A stretch of 64,000 nucleotides of DNA, taken from contig JAGYPA010000001.1 of NCBI GenBank assembly GCA_018399255.1, forward strand, positions 127,019-191,018, written 5' to 3'. Below the pieces are notes generated by a model. It was not told the DNA's origin. It ran no database searches and saw only the letters and a program-made list of their open reading frames with translations. The translations under genes and the position numbers were made by a program. Origin of the DNA: Spirochaetales bacterium. Its GTDB lineage: Bacteria; Spirochaetota; Spirochaetia; JABMQR01. This document shows positions 37,257 to 45,678 of this stretch, piece by piece. Each line of letters begins with the position of its first letter. The stretch's first letter is position 1.

Positions 37257-38342
37257 ATGGCTAAGAAAAATTCTTCATCCATGGTGCGCCATGAAGATGC
37301 AGCTGGTAAGAATCAGGCAATAGAAGCCGCTCGGGATCAAATTGAAAAGCAATTCGGGAAAGGATCGCTAATGAAGCTGGGCGACAGCAGTATCGATATT
37401 AATGTCGGTTCCATTCCCTCAGGCTCAATCCTGCTGGACGAAGCCCTTGGGGTCGGAGGATATCCCAAAGGACGTATTATAGAAATATACGGACCGGAAT
37501 CATCCGGAAAAACTACCATGGCTCTGCATGCGATCGCAGAAAGTCAAAAGCAGGGCGGTATTGCCGCATTCATTGATGCAGAACATGCTCTGGATCCCAC
37601 CTATGCCCGCAATCTCGGAGTTAATATTGATGAGCTCTGGATATCACAGCCGGATACAGGGGAGCAGGCGCTTGATATTACTGAATCTCTTGTCAGATCC
37701 GGGGCAGTTGATGTCATTGTTATAGATTCCGTAGCAGCCCTGACTCCGCAGGCGGAAATTGACGGGGAAATGGGAGATTCTCACATGGGTCTTCAGGCCC
37801 GTCTGATGAGTCAGGCATTACGCAAGCTGACCGGGATACTCTCAAAATCACGTACTTGTCTGATATTCATCAACCAGATCAGAATGAAAATCGGGGTTAT
37901 GTTTGGAAATCCTGAAACAACTACAGGTGGAAATGCGCTGAAGTTTTACGCATCTGTCCGTATGGAAGTGCGCAGAATTGAAACCATATCCAAAAGTGCG
38001 GATGAAGCCATTGGAAATAGAGTAAGAATTAAGATTGCGAAAAACAAAGTTGCGCCTCCCTTTAAAAAGGTTGAAATTGATCTTATGTTTGGGAAAGGCA
38101 TAAGCTATCATGGCAGTCTCCTTGATGCAGCGGTGAAATATGATCTCATCAATAAAAGTGGGAGTTGGTATACCTATGGTGACAACAAAATCGGGCAGGG
38201 CAAGGAGAATGCCAAACAGTTTCTGGAAAATCAACCGGAAATTTCAAGCGAGCTGGATGCTGCTCTTCGGAATCTCATGTTTCCCCAAAAAAAGCAGGAA
38301 TCTGTTCTCTTAGAAACAGGGGTGGCCGATGGGCCAGTATAA
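37257..38342 (+). CDS. recA: Recombinase RecA
   Basis: Strand-exchange ATPase for homologous recombination and SOS signalling, 361 residues. Walker [10 protein letters not shown] is at residues 79-87; [10 protein letters not shown] follows near 108, Walker [11 protein letters not shown] near 153, and loop L2 region [11 protein letters not shown] near 225. A short C-terminal tail follows. TTGGAGG precedes the ATG. The 200-bp upstream region is AT-rich with a TATAGT at 37148-37153 as a likely -10, but without a convincing -35 at normal spacing; no known LexA-type palindrome was recognised. It works with RuvABC earlier in the window. Confidence 0.97.
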   Translation: MAKKNSSSMVRHEDAAGKNQAIEAARDQIEKQFGKGSLMKLGDSSIDINVGSIPSGSILLDEALGVGGYPKGRIIEIYGPESSGKTTMALHAIAESQKQGGIAAFIDAEHALDPTYARNLGVNIDELWISQPDTGEQALDITESLVRSGAVDVIVIDSVAALTPQAEIDGEMGDSHMGLQARLMSQALRKLTGILSKSRTCLIFINQIRMKIGVMFGNPETTTGGNALKFYASVRMEVRRIETISKSADEAIGNRVRIKIAKNKVAPPFKKVEIDLMFGKGISYHGSLLDAAVKYDLINKSGSWYTYGDNKIGQGKENAKQFLENQPEISSELDAALRNLMFPQKKQESVLLETGVADGPV

Positions 38343-38409
38343 CAACCCTTAACACTATGATATTTCCGGTTTAGAGAGTATCTCATAAAAGAGGAGAGGA
38401 TTCTGACAA

Positions 38410-38438
38410 TTTACTTATACACTGAAAATCACTATACT
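38410..38438 (+). promoter_or_regulatory. Putative promoter directly before scpA
   Basis: TTTACT (38410-38415), 17-base spacer, TATACT (38433-38438). The predicted start point (about 38445) falls two bases before the scpA ATG, so the mRNA would be nearly leaderless. Confidence 0.45.
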
Positions 38439-38446
38439 GATTACTG

Positions 38447-39235
38447 ATGGAAGAAACAGATCAGAAAACACATAACAGTTTTAAGCTGCAAAAATTTGAA
38501 GGCCCATTGGACCTTCTTCTTTTTCTCATTCAAAAGTCGGAAATAAATATTTATGATATACCTATTTCTGAGATTACCGAGCAGTATCTTGAATATCTCT
38601 CTTATGCTGCTAAAACTGATTTACAGGACCTGACTGATTTTTATGCCATGGCAGCTACTCTGATTTACATTAAATCAAAAATGCTTCTGCCTGTAGAAAT
38701 CGATTTTGATGAAGAGTTTGAAGATCCGCGACGTGAACTGGTTGACAGGTTGATTGAATATCAGAAATTTAAAAAATATGCCGAGCTCATAGCAGAAAAA
38801 GAATACGAGACCGATTTTATTTTTCTGCGAAAAAATGTGCAGAAGCCGCTGCCTTTCGATGACAGTGAACTCTGGGAAGAAATAGATGCATGGGATCTGC
38901 TTAAGACATTTTCCGGTGTCTTGTCAAAAATCTCACCGGAAAAAATATTTAATATTTATGAAGAAGTCTCGGTAAATGAAAAAATTGCGTTAATGAATGA
39001 ACTGTTTGAGGATCACTTGGAAATATCATTCCTGGATCTTGTTGTACGGCATAATTCACCCATGGATATCATCTGTTCCTTTCTGGCAATTCTTGAGGCC
39101 GTTAAAATACGTATGATCAGGATTTATCAGAATACTGTTTTTGGTGATATCCGGATTGCCCGCAGAGAGAATGCAGACCAATTATTTATACAGGACAGCA
39201 GTATCCCTGATGAAAGGTCGTATGATGAAAACTAA
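38447..39235 (+). CDS. scpA: Segregation and condensation protein A (kleisin)
   Basis: Kleisin subunit that bridges the SMC heads in the bacterial condensin complex, 262 residues. It shows the family N-terminus KLQKFEGPLDLLLFLIQKSEINIYD (written here only to locate residues 12-36), followed by ISEITEQYLEYL. YIKSKMLLP near residue 77 and a C-terminal winged helix are also present. The ATG at 38447 lacks any Shine-Dalgarno in the preceding 20 bases. scpB follows, overlapping its last codons by 11 nt. Confidence 0.94.
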   Translation: MEETDQKTHNSFKLQKFEGPLDLLLFLIQKSEINIYDIPISEITEQYLEYLSYAAKTDLQDLTDFYAMAATLIYIKSKMLLPVEIDFDEEFEDPRRELVDRLIEYQKFKKYAELIAEKEYETDFIFLRKNVQKPLPFDDSELWEEIDAWDLLKTFSGVLSKISPEKIFNIYEEVSVNEKIALMNELFEDHLEISFLDLVVRHNSPMDIICSFLAILEAVKIRMIRIYQNTVFGDIRIARRENADQLFIQDSSIPDERSYDEN

Positions 39236-39776
39236 TGAAGAACTCAGCAGCGCGGCCCGTTTGATAGAATCAATTCTTTATTTAGAGAATGAACCTGTTG
39301 ATATTGTGCAGCTTGCCAGGTACTCGCAAATGAATCGTGATAAGGTGGAACAGGCTCTGGCGGAACTTCGGTACCATTATACCGAAACCAATCATGGAGT
39401 TGAGATAGCTGAATTTGCAGGCGGCTTTCACTTTATGCCCAAGGAAGAGCTGTGGCCGGAACTTAAGGACCATTACGGCAGAAAAATTGACCGCCGCATT
39501 TCTCGGTCAGCCATGGAAACCCTTTCAATAATAGCTTATTCGCAGCCAATTACAAGAAAGGAAGTCGACAATATCAGGGGTGTTTCTTCTGACAATGTAA
39601 TTCGACTGCTGCTTGATCGTGAATATATCCAGGTTGTTGGTCGAAAAGATGTTCTTGGCCGTCCTTTTATCTATGGCACAACCCGAAAATTCCTGCAGGA
39701 TTTTAACCTGAAGAGCATATCCGCTCTTCCCAGACTGGAAGATATCGATAAAGAGAGATTTGAAGATGAAAACTAA
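39225..39776 (+). CDS. scpB: Segregation and condensation protein B
   Basis: Kite-type partner that dimerises and binds the kleisin ScpA, with tandem winged helices. It has about 183 residues. The characteristic segment RSAMETLSIIAYSQPITRKEV (residues about 88-108, shown only in part elsewhere) is followed by IRGVSSDNVIRLLLDREYI and VVGRKDVLGRPFIYGTT, diagnostic of ScpB. ATG 39225 has AAAGG seven bases upstream. The rluB-like start lies 11 nt before its stop, so the three genes are coupled, an order also common in Firmicutes. Confidence 0.94.
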   Translation: MKTNEELSSAARLIESILYLENEPVDIVQLARYSQMNRDKVEQALAELRYHYTETNHGVEIAEFAGGFHFMPKEELWPELKDHYGRKIDRRISRSAMETLSIIAYSQPITRKEVDNIRGVSSDNVIRLLLDREYIQVVGRKDVLGRPFIYGTTRKFLQDFNLKSISALPRLEDIDKERFEDEN

Positions 39777-40557
39777 CGACAAACCGGAATTTCCTATTCG
39801 GCTGCAGGTGTATTTAGCCAGAAGCGGCTACTGTTCACGGCGCAAAGCTGAAGAGTTCATACGGAATGGTTCAGTTACAGTAAATGGGTCAATCATGACC
39901 GAGCCAGGACATCCGGTAGAATCAGAGGATGCTGTGTATGTTGGAAAAACCTATATAGAACCAATGGAGCATGTATATTTAGCATTGAACAAGCCGAAGG
40001 GCTATGTATGCAGTAATGCTGATCCTCATGCAGATCTCTTTGCCCGTGATCTAATCAACGTTCCCCAGAAAGCTTCGCTATTCCACGTTGGTCGCCTGGA
40101 CAAAGAATCCACCGGACTGATTTTTTATACAAATGACGGGGACTGGGCTAATACCATAGCCCATCCTTCCTTTGCCGTTGAAAAGGAGTATATTGTCCAT
40201 ACTCGAGAAAAAATGGAAAGGAAACATTTGATGACAGCCGTAACAGGCTGCAAGATTCGGGGTGAACTCTATAAATTTGAACGTTTCCACATTCGGAACA
40301 GCCGCTCGATATCAGTGGTCCTGCTTGAAGGGAAAAATCGTGAAATCCGTAAACTTCTTGACTTTTTGGGGTATACGGTTGTTTCTCTGCAGCGGATACG
40401 AATTGGGGATATAACCCTTGGCAAGCTTCCGACTGGCAGATTCCGGTTTCTCAACCGCAAGGAACGGATGTCTTTGAGCAAAGGGCAGCTTGGTTCTGCA
40501 GTAAAGATGCCTGACACTCAGAAAAACAGACGCTCAGATAAGAAAAAAAATAATTGA
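39766..40557 (+). CDS. rluB: RluB/RsuA-family rRNA pseudouridine synthase
   Basis: Pseudouridine synthase of the RsuA/RluB/E/F group, 263 residues. The N-terminal S4 RNA-binding domain (RLQVYLARSGYCSRRKAEEFI region, residues about 10-30) precedes the catalytic domain. The active Asp is in HVGRLDKESTGL near residue 109, followed by FYTNDGDWAN. The block EGKNREIRKLLDFLGY matches the usual EGRNRQIRRM motif. The tail is Lys/Arg-rich. Gene order scpA-scpB-rluB-cmk-rpsA is widely conserved. RluB, which modifies 23S rRNA, is chosen by context; RsuA cannot be excluded. Confidence 0.88.
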   Translation: MKTNDKPEFPIRLQVYLARSGYCSRRKAEEFIRNGSVTVNGSIMTEPGHPVESEDAVYVGKTYIEPMEHVYLALNKPKGYVCSNADPHADLFARDLINVPQKASLFHVGRLDKESTGLIFYTNDGDWANTIAHPSFAVEKEYIVHTREKMERKHLMTAVTGCKIRGELYKFERFHIRNSRSISVVLLEGKNREIRKLLDFLGYTVVSLQRIRIGDITLGKLPTGRFRFLNRKERMSLSKGQLGSAVKMPDTQKNRRSDKKKNN

Positions 40558-40651
40558 CGATCCTGACTTCTTACTGCAGAATAGATTAACTAAAAGTCAA
40601 TTTCCAAAAATGCGAAGCATCTTAAAACTGGCTCGATAAGGAATAGAAAGC

Positions 40652-41332
40652 ATGATAGTAGCAATTGACGGACCTGCCGGTGTGGGAAAAAGTACTGTTG
40701 CGAAACGGGTGGCAAAAGAATTCAACCTGCTCTATATTAACTCAGGGAGTTTTTACCGGGCGGTAGCTTTCAAACATCTTAGTTCCGGCAGACCTCAGGA
40801 AGATGAGGCCGCTGTAGTAAGTACTGCGGAAAGCTGCAAATTCTCACTGGATCCAGATGACGGTAAACTCCTCCTTGACGGTGCTCCAGTCGAGCATCTT
40901 CTCCGGACTCCTGAAATTGATATGGCATCATCCGCTGTTTCCTCCATAACAGCAGTCCGTAAAATAGTGAACCATACCTTGCGGAAGGCTGCCGGGACGC
41001 TTGATATTATTATGGAAGGCAGAGATATTACAACGGTAGTTTTTCCTGATGCCGAACTGAAATTCTATTTTGACGGGTCTCTGGAAGAACGGACCCGCCG
41101 CCGTCTCAGTGATTATCAGGAGGCGCAGCCCTTCGAAGCAATGCGGGATGAGATTGACAAACGGGATTACAACGACAAAAATAAGGAATTTGGTGCCTTA
41201 AAACGTTCACCCGATGCAATCTATATTGATACATCATACTTGACCATAGATGAAGTTTGTGACAAAGTAGTACAGAAGATTTTTGAATATACGCAATTAA
41301 AGGATCAGGAGAGTACTAGTGGCAACAGATAA
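40652..41332 (+). CDS. cmk: Cytidylate kinase
   Basis: Phosphorylates CMP and dCMP. It has 226 residues. The P-loop IDGPAGVGKST is at residues 5-15, NSGSFYRAVAF (substrate region, usually TGAMYRA) is near 31, the GRDITTVVFP motif near 127, and the LID arginines are in ERTRRRL near 147. DKRDYNDKNKE follows near 168, where DxRDxxD is usual. AGGAA precedes the ATG. The rpsA GTG lies 14 nt before its stop; cmk-rpsA is a classical pair. Confidence 0.95.
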   Translation: MIVAIDGPAGVGKSTVAKRVAKEFNLLYINSGSFYRAVAFKHLSSGRPQEDEAAVVSTAESCKFSLDPDDGKLLLDGAPVEHLLRTPEIDMASSAVSSITAVRKIVNHTLRKAAGTLDIIMEGRDITTVVFPDAELKFYFDGSLEERTRRRLSDYQEAQPFEAMRDEIDKRDYNDKNKEFGALKRSPDAIYIDTSYLTIDEVCDKVVQKIFEYTQLKDQESTSGNR

Positions 41333-43043
41333 TAGTGTCGAAAAAAACGATGTCGACAAAAAGAATGAAATGCAAAATTTATTGCAGGAAGAATACTTAA
41401 AATCTCTTGATGAAATCGAAGAAGGGCAGGTTGTTTCGGGGGTTGTAGTTCAGGTCAACGATGAATATGTTTTTGTTGATGTCGGCTATAAGTCTGAAGG
41501 GAGAATTCCCATTACCGAATTTACGGAAAGTCCGTCGGTGGGGGAAGCTGTTAGCGTCGTTTTTGTCAGTAAGGAAGGACGGGGAGGACAGGTTGTTGTC
41601 TCCAAGAAAAAGGCGGACTTGAAAATTCGCACTGAAAATTTACGCGAATCCTATGAAAAGCAGGAACCCGTTGAAGGAACTTTTTCCAAGGTTATCAAGG
41701 GCGGTTTTGAAATAGACCTCATGTATGATCTTACCGGTTTCTGTCCGCTTTCCAAAGCTGATTTATATCGGGTTGAAAACCCTGAAGATTATATAGGAAT
41801 CAAAGATTTCTTTATTATTGACAAGCTGCACACCGGCATGAGAATGAAATCCGTCCTGTCTCGACGGGCGTATCTGGAAAAGGCCATAAGTGAAAGAAAA
41901 GAAAAATTCTTTACGACGGTTCAGGTTGGAGATACAGTAGAAGGAACGGTAAAGAGTTTTACCTCATTTGGAGCATTTGTAGATCTTGGCGGATTTGACG
42001 GGCTTCTCCATATCAACGATATGAGCTGGGGTCATGTAACCAGACCTAAGGATTTTGTAAAGAAAGGGGACAAGATTGATTTGAAGGTTATTCATATCGA
42101 TCAGGAAACCCAGAAAATCAATTTATCGCTCAAGCATTTTACCGAAGATCCATGGCTTTCGTTTGAAGAACGTTATCAGCTCGATGATGTAGTATCAGGG
42201 ACGGTCACCAAAATTACTGATTTCGGTGTTTTTATTGAACTCGAAGAAGGTATAGAAGGACTTGCTCATATATCTGAACTCTCCTGGGTTAAGCGAGTAA
42301 GTCATCCAAAAGAGATTGTTTCCATCGGTGATAAGGTTGATGCAAAGATTCTTGGATACGATACCGGTGAGAAGAAAATTTCTCTTGGTCTCAAGCAGGT
42401 TGCTGTTAATCCCTGGGACACTATTGAAGACCGTTTTCCGACCGGTAAGCGGATGTCTGCTGAAGTAGTCAAAATTACCAATGCAGGCGCTTTCCTTAAC
42501 TTGGAGGAAGGTATAGACGGATTCCTTCACAGTGACGACATATCCTGGACTAAAAAGATTAAGAATATAAAGTCTTTTTGCAGCGAAGGCGATACCATTG
42601 AAGTAGTAGTTACCCGCATTGAACCCGAAAACAGAAGAATTCGTCTTGGCGTCAAGCAGCTTGAGGGAAATCCCTGGCATACACTCAAAGATTCCTATCC
42701 AAAGGGCAGTGTTATTACCGGTGAAGTTACCAGCGTTACTGAATTTGGCGTGTTTGTAAAAGTTATAGCCGATATTGAAGGGCTTATTGCAAAATACAAC
42801 TTAGTCGGTCCGGATGAGGAGTTTGAAGATTCAGTGCTTACACGCTTCAAAACAGGTGATAAAGTTACCGCTTTAGTTGTTGACATGAATGTCAATGCCC
42901 AGAAGCTTTCTCTTTCAATTAAGGATTATTTCAAGAAAACCCAGCAAAAGGAAATTTCCAAATATATACATGATGATGAAAGTGAAGATACTTTTACCTT
43001 TGCGGATCTCCTGAAAGAAAAAGACCGGGACGGAGATAAGTAA
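41319..43043 (+). CDS. rpsA: 30S ribosomal protein S1
   Basis: Large mRNA-binding ribosomal protein, 574 residues. It has six S1 (OB-fold) repeats, at roughly residues 34-105, 112-185, 200-270, 287-357, 374-444 and 461-533. The last four are the clearest and share patterns such as SFGAFVDLGGFDGLLH and DFGVFIELEEGIEGLAH. GTG 41319 is preceded by AGGAGAG. It is followed by a GC-rich hairpin at 43067-43098. Confidence 0.95.
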   Translation: MATDNSVEKNDVDKKNEMQNLLQEEYLKSLDEIEEGQVVSGVVVQVNDEYVFVDVGYKSEGRIPITEFTESPSVGEAVSVVFVSKEGRGGQVVVSKKKADLKIRTENLRESYEKQEPVEGTFSKVIKGGFEIDLMYDLTGFCPLSKADLYRVENPEDYIGIKDFFIIDKLHTGMRMKSVLSRRAYLEKAISERKEKFFTTVQVGDTVEGTVKSFTSFGAFVDLGGFDGLLHINDMSWGHVTRPKDFVKKGDKIDLKVIHIDQETQKINLSLKHFTEDPWLSFEERYQLDDVVSGTVTKITDFGVFIELEEGIEGLAHISELSWVKRVSHPKEIVSIGDKVDAKILGYDTGEKKISLGLKQVAVNPWDTIEDRFPTGKRMSAEVVKITNAGAFLNLEEGIDGFLHSDDISWTKKIKNIKSFCSEGDTIEVVVTRIEPENRRIRLGVKQLEGNPWHTLKDSYPKGSVITGEVTSVTEFGVFVKVIADIEGLIAKYNLVGPDEEFEDSVLTRFKTGDKVTALVVDMNVNAQKLSLSIKDYFKKTQQKEISKYIHDDESEDTFTFADLLKEKDRDGDK

Positions 43044-43066
43044 GTTTTATCCTGTAGTGCATATTT

Positions 43067-43098
43067 CAAGGCGGCGGCTGGTTTTGGCAGTCGCCTTG
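43067..43098 (+). terminator. Hairpin after rpsA
   Basis: CAAGGCG pairs with CGCCTTG, extended inside by CTG/CAG, around a G/T-rich loop. There is no real T-run behind it, so it may be a processing or stability hairpin rather than a terminator. Confidence 0.4.
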
Positions 43099-43142
43099 AC
43101 CAGTTTTCCTTGTCCAAATAATACTCCGGAGTACATATTCTA

Positions 43143-43829
43143 ATGGCAGTACAACATAAAGAACAAAAAATAGGTTTTGAAAAAAAGCTTACCATTTTCC
43201 TGACTTCCAATAAAAAACTCTTAATCATAATTGCTGCAGTAATCGTCGTAGCTGTAGCTGCCGTGGGGATAACAGTCAGCGTACTTGGCAGCAGGCTTGA
43301 AAAACACACAGCAGAGGTTGAACTTCTGCAGGAAGAATATATTGAAATCATGAATAATGCTGAGGAACTGAGCGAAGAAGATCAGCAGGGTGCCTTGACA
43401 GCACTTTCTGAAGAAATATCCGACTTTATCGGCTCCACAGGAAAAGGTTACCCGCAGCTTCGTGCTTTATATCTGCAGGCGTCAGTTTCCTATCAGATGG
43501 AAGATTTCGGTACAGCGGCAGTTCAGTTTTCTGATTTTGCAAAAAAGTTTAAAGACTCCCATCTTGCACCGACAGCTTATATGAACTCAGGAGCAAGCTA
43601 TGAATTTGCCGGAGATCTGGCTGCTGCGGTAGAGCAGTATCGCCTGGTTTTCGACCTCTACAAGGACAGTTCCGCAGAAGCTCCGCATGCGCTTTTCAGT
43701 GTCGGGCGTCTTCACGAGCGGCAGGGAAACATTAGTGATGCCATAAGCACCTATCGTGAGCTGTCAACAGAATTTCCTGAAAGTGAGTGGGCAAAGCTCG
43801 GGGTGAGCAGGCTGATTGTCCTGGAGTAG
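43143..43829 (+). CDS. Membrane-anchored tetratricopeptide protein (YfgM-like)
   Basis: 228 residues. A cytoplasmic N-terminus of about 25 residues is followed by one membrane helix (residues about 28-48, rich in Ile/Val/Ala) and a periplasmic domain. That domain has tetratricopeptide-type repeats: RALYLQASVSYQMEDFGTA, AYMNSGASYEFAGDLAAA and ALFSVGRLHERQGNISDA. Topology and repeats resemble YfgM/BamD-like accessory proteins, which act as scaffolds at the envelope. No catalytic motif. It lies between rpsA and a frame-broken lipoprotein gene. A specific function cannot be given. Confidence 0.7.
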   Translation: MAVQHKEQKIGFEKKLTIFLTSNKKLLIIIAAVIVVAVAAVGITVSVLGSRLEKHTAEVELLQEEYIEIMNNAEELSEEDQQGALTALSEEISDFIGSTGKGYPQLRALYLQASVSYQMEDFGTAAVQFSDFAKKFKDSHLAPTAYMNSGASYEFAGDLAAAVEQYRLVFDLYKDSSAEAPHALFSVGRLHERQGNISDAISTYRELSTEFPESEWAKLGVSRLIVLE

Positions 43830-43854
43830 CCGGAGTAGCCGTGGATGGATTAAC

Positions 43855-44649
43855 GTGCTGATTTACCCTGGAAAATATAAGAAAAGCTGCAGAGCATTGA
43901 TTTTCATATCGGTGCTAGGTGCAGCTTTGTTTTTTTTAGTCAGCTGCGGCCTGCCAAAAGCCCCGTTCATCATTGACGCAAGTGATGTGGTCTTTACTGC
44001 CACCAGCAGCGTCCTTAGTGAAGGCCCGAATTCGGTTAATAACTATCTGGAATTTACCGTTGAAATTGACAGTTCCTTTGATATTGCTTCAGGGAATAAA
44101 TCTCTACTATTACTATTCTCCAAAATGAAGCTACATATTCAGAGATAGCTGCAGATGATCTTGTGGATACTTCGAACAGTTTTCAGCCGCAAGCCGTTCA
44201 AATTAGTGATGGACTATCTCTGTATATCGCTTTACCTCCAACCCAAGCTCAAATTACTGCTGACAGCCGCCATCGCCAAACCGGCAGGCCAGCCGTATGA
44301 GATCAGCGGAAGCCTGACACTTTATGGCCGAAGGCGGAGATGGGGTATACTTTAAGCTCACGCTTACAGACGTTACCGACGGCAATGATACTTTTTATTG
44401 AAGAGTATCTCCCATTGAGACGCTATGATTTCAAGGATAGTTTATTGTTTGCAGAAGATGATGCAGAGATACCGGGAAGGCCTGATGAACATTAATGGTG
44501 AGTATTATCTGCACATCTTCGGTGCTTTTTATGCGAGGACCGACGATACTGGATTTGATAACAGCGTAGCAGTAGCAGACGTGGTTTATCTGGGAAGTGT
44601 AAAGTTTTCGAATGAAAACAGTTTTCGAATGAAAACAGTTTTCGAATGA
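43855..44649 (+). pseudogene. Lipoprotein gene broken by several frameshifts
   Basis: The 5' part encodes a lipoprotein signal: a helix IFISVLGAALFFLV followed by a cysteine (SCG) near residue 30, then beta-rich sequence. The frame stops at 44148, but coding-like sequence continues in other frames: DDLVDTSNSFQPQAV near 44155-44200, GDGVYFKLTLTDVT near 44340-44380, EEYLPLRRYDFKDS near 44400-44440, and GEYYLHIFGAFYAR near 44495-44540. At least four single-base shifts, several near homopolymers, are needed to join them. It is either a decaying gene or a patch of poor sequence. I do not recognise the family. Confidence 0.6.
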
Positions 44650-44660
44650 AAACAGTTTTC
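44604..44660 (+). repeat. 17-bp palindromic tandem repeat, 3.3 copies
   Basis: The unit GTTTTCGAATGAAAACA occurs at 44604, 44621 and 44638 and ends in a partial copy at 44655-44660. Each unit contains the inverted repeat GTTTTC/GAAAAC with a 4-base centre, so each can form a small hairpin. It lies at the 3' end of the broken lipoprotein frame and upstream of mazG. Confidence 0.9.
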
Positions 44661-44757
44661 CTCTGTAAAACAGATAATATCAATAACTTTAAATAATGTA
44701 TATTCTGTCTAATGCTGGCTGTATACAAATTTTTTTTTGAAAAAGGAAGTCTCTTAA

Positions 44758-45636
44758 ATGAAAAAAAAAGAACCAGTAAAAGAACAGACTAACGATACGC
44801 CTTCAAATAAAGATATCAGCAGTTCTTTTAACCAGCTCTATAACATTCTAAAAACGCTCAGAAGTCCGAACGGCTGCCCATGGGACCGGGAACAGACTCC
44901 TGAGAGTTTTTATAAGAACCTCATTGAAGAATCTTATGAATATATTGATGCGTATTTGAAAAAGGATATCAATGAATGTTCGGAAGAACTTGGCGATATG
45001 TTTCTGGTAGTTACTATGCTGACAATCATGCATGAGGAACGCGACGATTTTTCACTTGTAAAAGTATTAGATGACACATCAGAAAAATTAATCCGCAGGC
45101 ACCCGCATGTGTTTTCTGAAGATACGTCAGCATACGAAGTTGAAAACGGAGATGAAGTTGCAGTTCTGTGGGATTCTATAAAACAGAACGTTGAGGGGAA
45201 AAAATCACAGGATATTTTCAAGACAATTGCTGCATCCTCACCGAATTTACTGCAAGCTGTTGAAATCCAGAAAAAAGCCCGAAAAGTAGGTTTCGACTGG
45301 GACAGCAGAACTGATGTTTTTAAAAAGGTTCAGGAGGAATTGGAGGAACTAGCCTGTGAGGTCGACGGCAATTCGCATTTCGACATCTCAGTACCAGAAA
45401 ACAAAGACCGGATAATTGATGAATTCGGAGATACGCTATTCTCAATGGTTAATTATGCTCGCTTTCTGGATATCGATCCGGATGAAGCTTTGTATCGGGC
45501 TAACAGGAAATTTAAAAATCGTTTCAGCAGCATGCAGCAGCTTCTTTCAGAAGACGGCAAAGATATTCTGGAAGAAACGCTGCCGCTTTCAGAATTGGAC
45601 CGGTACTGGGAAAAAGCAAAAGCTCTGCAGGAATGA
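44758..45636 (+). CDS. mazG: Nucleoside triphosphate pyrophosphohydrolase MazG
   Basis: Hydrolyses NTPs and dNTPs to monophosphates and pyrophosphate, cleaning damaged nucleotides and tempering stress responses. It has 292 residues with two MazG domains. The first has CPWDREQTPES and the metal-binding EExxE-type motif EESYEYIDAYLKKD plus EELGDMFLVV; the second has KARKVGFDWDS, EELEELACEVD and DEFGDTLFSMVNYAR. A lysine-rich N-terminus precedes the first domain. GGAAG lies about 12 bases before the ATG. Confidence 0.94.
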   Translation: MKKKEPVKEQTNDTPSNKDISSSFNQLYNILKTLRSPNGCPWDREQTPESFYKNLIEESYEYIDAYLKKDINECSEELGDMFLVVTMLTIMHEERDDFSLVKVLDDTSEKLIRRHPHVFSEDTSAYEVENGDEVAVLWDSIKQNVEGKKSQDIFKTIAASSPNLLQAVEIQKKARKVGFDWDSRTDVFKKVQEELEELACEVDGNSHFDISVPENKDRIIDEFGDTLFSMVNYARFLDIDPDEALYRANRKFKNRFSSMQQLLSEDGKDILEETLPLSELDRYWEKAKALQE

Positions 45637-45678
45637 AAACACACCAGATAAATCGTAATACAAATGTCTATATAATGC

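Noticed and set aside
44604-44660. Possible small CRISPR array
   Set aside because: The 17-bp units are directly adjacent without spacers, and no cas gene is in the window.
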